Shown here piece after piece: positions 6,147 to 8,906 of a stretch of 8,906 nt of DNA (positions are counted from its first letter, which is position 1; each line of letters begins with the position of its first letter). The stretch spans positions 675 through 9,580 of the forward strand of contig DJIE01000154.1 in NCBI GenBank assembly GCA_002433465.1, given 5' to 3'. A model generated the notes under the pieces. It had not been told where the DNA came from and did no database searches. It worked only from the letters and a program-made list of their open reading frames with translations. Source of the stretch: Salinisphaera sp. UBA6602. Its GTDB lineage: Bacteria; Pseudomonadota; Gammaproteobacteria; Nevskiales; Salinisphaeraceae. The position numbers and the translations under genes were made by a program.

Positions 6147-6171
6147 TGGGCACGCCCCCTCTGCGTGCCCA
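6147..6171. other. Perfect inverted repeat, hairpin 2 upstream of cysJ
   Basis: TGGGCACGC (6147-6155) and GCGTGCCCA (6163-6171) form a 9-bp perfect stem with a seven-base, pyrimidine-rich loop (CCCCTCT). It ends five bases before the candidate -35 element, a position suited to a protein-binding dyad. Its stem differs from that of hairpin 1, so the pair are not copies of one repeat. Confidence 0.55.
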
Positions 6172-6175
6172 CACT

Positions 6176-6204
6176 AAGACCGGGAGGGCCGCGACGGGTA
6201 TAAT
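6176..6204 (+). promoter_or_regulatory. Candidate sigma-70 promoter for cysJI
   Basis: TATAAT (6199-6204) is a perfect -10 hexamer in GC-rich DNA. The hexamer 17 bases upstream, AAGACC (6176-6181), matches the -35 consensus only in its GAC core, as expected of an activator-dependent promoter. Transcription would begin near 6211 and leave a leader of about 150 bases before cysJ. Assignment to cysJI is inferred from direction and position. Confidence 0.55.
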
Positions 6205-6249
6205 GCGGCGCCCTGCGAGCAGCGAGCATGACTGCGGCAGGTATGCCTA

Positions 6250-6294
6250 TGTTGAAAAGTTATAAGAAAATAAAAATTCAGACGTTTTAAGATA
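6250..6294 (+). promoter_or_regulatory. AT-rich island before cysJ, possible CysB-type activator site
   Basis: Only 9 of these 45 bases are G or C, against a strongly GC-rich background. The tract contains TTGAAA (6252-6257), TTATAAG (6260-6266) and TAAGAT (6288-6293), the last a possible second -10 box. In enteric bacteria the LysR-type activator CysB binds AT-rich sites upstream of cysJIH, so a similar role is plausible here, but I cannot match a specific operator. Confidence 0.35.
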
Positions 6295-6362
6295 GATCGC
6301 GGCCGGCTACCCTGCGCGGCTCAGGCCGGCGGTCTGAAGAACCCACCTTTTGCGGATTGTTG

Positions 6363-8204
6363 ATGAAGGTCACCCCCATTCAAGAACACACCAGCCCGCT
6401 CGATGCCCAGCAGGCCCAGCAACTGTCGGCGTTGATCGAGACGCTTACGCCGATGCAGGTGACCTGGATCAGCGGTTATCTGGCCGGCATTAACGCCACC
6501 GCCGTCGCCGGCGAGGTGGCAGCGCCGGCGCAGGCCGCCGCGCCCGCCGCCCAGGGCGATGCCAGCGAGCCGCTGACCATTCTCTATGGTTCGCAGACGG
6601 GTAACGCCGAAGATATCGCCGAGACCCTGCGCGAGCGCGCCGAGGCGGCAGGGCTGAATGCCACCGCCTACGACATGCTCGACTACAAGCCGAAGGACCT
6701 CAAGAAAGAGAAGAACGTCGTCGTCTGTGTTTCGACCCATGGCGAAGGCGATCCGCCGGACAACGCCGAGGAGCTGCATGCCTTCATCTATGGCAAGAAG
6801 GCGCCGAAGCTCGACGGCCTGAAGTTTTCGGTGCTGGCCTTCGGTGATACCAGCTACGAGCACTTCTGCCAGACCGGCAAGGATTTCGATGCCCAGCTGG
6901 AGAAGCTGGGCGGTACGCGCCTGACCGATCGCGTGGATCTGGACGTGGATTTCGACGAGGCCGCCGAAGCCTGGATCGAAAGCACGATCGACAAGTACAA
7001 GCAGGAGCTGGGCGGCGGCGAGACGCCGCATCCCACGGTTACGGCCATGCCCGGCGCCATTGCGGCCCCGGATGCCGGCACGACGAGCTATTCGCGCAAG
7101 AACCCGTACTCGGCGGAAGTGCTCGAGAACGTCGTCCTCAACGGCCGTGGGTCAGACAAGGAAGTCCACCATATCGAGATGGACACCGAAGACTCCGGCC
7201 TCGTCTGGGAGCCGGGCGATTCGCTGGGCATCATTCCCGAGAACGACCCGGCCGTGGTGGAGGAGCTGATCGCCGCGCTGAATCTGTCGCCGGAGGAAAA
7301 GGTCACCGGGATCGATGGCGAAGTCACGCTTCAGCACGCGCTTACGCATCAGTACGAAATCACCACGCTTACCCGCCCGCTGATCGAGAAGTATGCCGTC
7401 CAGGCCCAGAATGAATCGCTGGACGCGCTGCTCGCCGAGGATCAGCGCGAAGCGCTGGCGGAGTACATGCACGGGCGATTCCTGATCGATCTGGTCGAGG
7501 ACTACCCGATTGCGGCCATGACCGGCCAGGATTTCGTACGCCTGCTGCGCAAACTGCCGCCCCGGCTGTATTCGATCGCCTCCAGCCATGCCGCCAACCC
7601 CGATGAGATCCATCTCACCGTGGCGGCGGTGCGCTACGAGACCTTCGGACGGGCCCGCAGCGGCGTGGCGTCGATCCAGCTGGCCGATCGCAGCGAAGAC
7701 GTGAAGCTGCCGATCTATATCGATCACAACAAGAACTTCAAGCTGCCCGACAACGACGATGCGCCGATCATCATGATCGGCCCGGGTACCGGCGTGGCAC
7801 CGTTTCGTGCCTTTCTTGAAGAGCGTGAGGAGCGTGAGGCCGGCGGCGACAACTGGCTGTTCTTCGGCGCCCAGCATTTTCTGACCGACTTCTACTATCA
7901 GACCGACTGGCTGCGCTGGCGCAAGGAAGGCCTGCTTACGCGCATGGACGTGGCGTTTTCGCGCGACCAGGAAGAAAAGATCTACGTACAGGACAAGATT
8001 CGTGCGGCCGGCAAGGAGGTCTTCGAGTGGATCGAGCGCGGCGCGACCGTGTATGTCTGCGGCGATGCCAATGCCATGGCCCACGACGTGCATGAAGCGC
8101 TGCTCGAGCTGATCGGCGAGAACGCCGGTCTCGACGCCGACGGCGCCGCCGACTATCTCAAGAACCTGCAGAAAGAAAAGCGCTACCAGCGCGACGTCTA
8201 TTAA
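6363..8204 (+). CDS. cysJ: Sulfite reductase [NADPH] flavoprotein alpha subunit
   Basis: CysJ carries electrons from NADPH through FAD and FMN to the CysI hemoprotein in assimilatory sulfite reduction in the cytoplasm. The 613-residue protein (E. coli 599) has an N-terminal extension with an Ala/Pro-rich linker (50-68). The flavodoxin domain (about 70-212) carries the FMN loops YGSQTGNAEDIAE (75-87), THGEGDPPDNA (125-135) and FGDTSYEHFCQTGKDFD (160-176). A second linker leads to the FAD domain with RLYSIASS (401-408) and RSGVAS (432-437). The NADPH domain has GPGTGVAPFRAF (473-484), FFGAQH (500-505), SRDQ (533-536) and YVCGDANAMAHDV (564-576). It ends in RYQRDVY, as E. coli CysJ does. ATG 6363 was chosen over TTG 6357 because GGA at 6354-6356 is suitably spaced. 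cysI follows after 58 bases. Confidence 0.97.
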   Translation: MKVTPIQEHTSPLDAQQAQQLSALIETLTPMQVTWISGYLAGINATAVAGEVAAPAQAAAPAAQGDASEPLTILYGSQTGNAEDIAETLRERAEAAGLNATAYDMLDYKPKDLKKEKNVVVCVSTHGEGDPPDNAEELHAFIYGKKAPKLDGLKFSVLAFGDTSYEHFCQTGKDFDAQLEKLGGTRLTDRVDLDVDFDEAAEAWIESTIDKYKQELGGGETPHPTVTAMPGAIAAPDAGTTSYSRKNPYSAEVLENVVLNGRGSDKEVHHIEMDTEDSGLVWEPGDSLGIIPENDPAVVEELIAALNLSPEEKVTGIDGEVTLQHALTHQYEITTLTRPLIEKYAVQAQNESLDALLAEDQREALAEYMHGRFLIDLVEDYPIAAMTGQDFVRLLRKLPPRLYSIASSHAANPDEIHLTVAAVRYETFGRARSGVASIQLADRSEDVKLPIYIDHNKNFKLPDNDDAPIIMIGPGTGVAPFRAFLEEREEREAGGDNWLFFGAQHFLTDFYYQTDWLRWRKEGLLTRMDVAFSRDQEEKIYVQDKIRAAGKEVFEWIERGATVYVCGDANAMAHDVHEALLELIGENAGLDADGAADYLKNLQKEKRYQRDVY

Positions 8205-8262
8205 GCAGCGCCCGCGTGTCACGCGCTCTGCTTTACCGACACCACCGATTCCGAGTGCCATC

Positions 8263-8906
8263 ATGAGCGATAAAGAACTGTCCGCCGTCGAACACATCAA
8301 GATCGCCAGCAACTACCTGCGGGGCACCATCGCGCAAGGGCTGGCCGATGAACTCACGGGTTCGATCGCCGAAGACGATACCCAGCTGACCAAGTTCCAT
8401 GGCTTCTACCAGCAGGACGATCGCGACCTGCGCTCCGAGCGCAAGGCCTCCAAGCTGGAGCCGCATTACCAGTTCATGCTGCGCCTGCGTCTACCGGCAG
8501 GCGTGGTCACGGGTCAGCAGTGGCTCAAGATTGACGAACTGGCCCATCGCTACGCCAATGGCACGCTGCGCCTGACCACCCGTCAGACGTTTCAGTACCA
8601 CGGCGTGCTCAAGAAGCACCTGCGGCCGTTGCTCCAGGGCGCCTACGAGGTAGGCGTGGATGCCCGCGGTGCCTGTGGCGACGTCAATCGCAACGTCATG
8701 GCCTCGGCCAACCCCGATCTGTCCGCGTTGCATCGCGAAGTGCACGACTGGTCGGTGAAGATTTCCGAACATCTGGCCTGGAAATCCCGTGCCTATGAAG
8801 AAATCTTCCTGCAGCAGCCGCCGCAGGGCGAGGACCACGAGCCGATCTACGGCACGACCTATCTGCCGCGCAAGTTCAAGATCGCCATTGCGATTCCGCC
8901 GGAAAA
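8263..8906 (+). CDS. cysI: Sulfite reductase [NADPH] hemoprotein beta subunit, N-terminal part (partial at 3' end)
   Basis: CysI is the siroheme and [4Fe-4S] subunit that reduces sulfite to sulfide with six electrons from CysJ. The first 214 residues are present and the frame is open at the window end. Alignment by eye with E. coli CysI is easy: SNYLRGTIA (16-24), FHGFYQQDDRD (45-55), RLTTRQTFQYHGVLKK (103-118), DVNRNVMAS (140-148), KISEHL (166-171) and TYLPRKFK (199-206). Residues corresponding to the E. coli siroheme and sulfite contacts are kept: Arg74, Arg107, Arg143, Lys204 and Lys206. The cysteines that bind the cluster lie beyond the window. ATG 8263 gives a family-like start; the ribosome site is weak (GAG near 8252). 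It is probably co-transcribed with cysJ, since no terminator is seen in the 58-base gap. Confidence 0.96.
   Translation, partial: MSDKELSAVEHIKIASNYLRGTIAQGLADELTGSIAEDDTQLTKFHGFYQQDDRDLRSERKASKLEPHYQFMLRLRLPAGVVTGQQWLKIDELAHRYANGTLRLTTRQTFQYHGVLKKHLRPLLQGAYEVGVDARGACGDVNRNVMASANPDLSALHREVHDWSVKISEHLAWKSRAYEEIFLQQPPQGEDHEPIYGTTYLPRKFKIAIAIPPE

Larger units (their letters stand above)
5984..6362. other. Divergent intergenic region upstream of cysJ
   Basis: This 379-base region separates the minus-strand lipoprotein gene from cysJ. From left to right it holds GC-rich sequence without recognisable content (5984-6103), two perfect hairpins (6104-6128 and 6147-6171), a consensus -10 box (6199-6204), a 20-codon ORF (6228-6290) overlapping an AT-rich island (6250-6294), and a GCCGGC pair (6302-6307 and 6325-6330) that could form a 6-bp stem in the leader. 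No protein-coding gene of convincing length, tRNA or known riboswitch was seen. Confidence 0.75.

Noticed and set aside
8213..8225. CGCG-TGTCA-CGCG mini-hairpin between cysJ and cysI
   Set aside because: A four-base stem is expected by chance in GC-rich sequence and has no T-run.
7152..8312. 386-codon ORF on the minus strand opposite cysJ
   Set aside because: cysJ is unambiguous on the plus strand; long antisense frames are common in GC-rich coding DNA, and this one shows no recognisable domain.

Overview
The window looks like chromosomal DNA of a GC-rich gammaproteobacterium. The evidence is the gene order cox3 / DUF2909 (opposite strand) / SURF1 / CxxxC protein / ctaA / ctaB, which matches the aa3-oxidase cluster of Pseudomonas-type genomes. 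A YqcC-family gene, typical of gammaproteobacteria, and enteric-like cysJ-cysI genes point the same way. The genus cannot be named from the sequence alone. There is no sign of a phage, IS element, CRISPR array or tRNA.

Layout. Positions 2-364 hold the 3' end of ctaD (cytochrome c oxidase subunit I). A 32-residue single-membrane-helix ORF follows (383-481), then an intergenic hairpin (503-522), ctaE (subunit III, 586-1464) and a strong GC hairpin terminator (1506-1538). On the minus strand lies a DUF2909 twin-helix protein (1554-1760), whose start codon abuts that of SURF1 (1761-2501). SURF1 begins a tightly packed plus-strand assembly operon: SURF1, a membrane-anchored thioredoxin-like CxxxC protein (2498-3070), ctaA (heme A synthase, 3085-4089) and ctaB (heme O synthase, 4082-5002). 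Two minus-strand genes run towards ctaB: a YqcC/DUF446 protein (5003-5347) and, upstream of it, an SLT-type lytic-transglycosylase-like lipoprotein (5378-5983). A 379-base intergenic region with two perfect hairpins, a consensus -10 box and an AT-rich island leads into cysJ (6363-8204) and the 5' part of cysI (8263 to the window end), which together make NADPH-dependent sulfite reductase.

How the genes work together. CtaB converts protoheme to heme O and CtaA converts heme O to heme A. SURF1, and probably the CxxxC protein, help place cofactors into subunit I. CtaD and CtaE are structural subunits. CysJ passes electrons from NADPH through FAD and FMN to CysI, which reduces sulfite to sulfide for cysteine synthesis.

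The most notable points are absences and junctions. No Cox11/CtaG lies between ctaD and ctaE, where it usually sits, and no Sco/SenC gene follows ctaB. The CxxxC protein lacks the histidine expected of a Sco copper chaperone. Two gene borders have zero spacing: start-to-start (CATATG, 1758-1763) and stop-to-stop (TGATCA, 5000-5005). I see no clear case for an entirely new system; the best leads are the tiny ORF in the oxidase operon and the missing copper-insertion genes.
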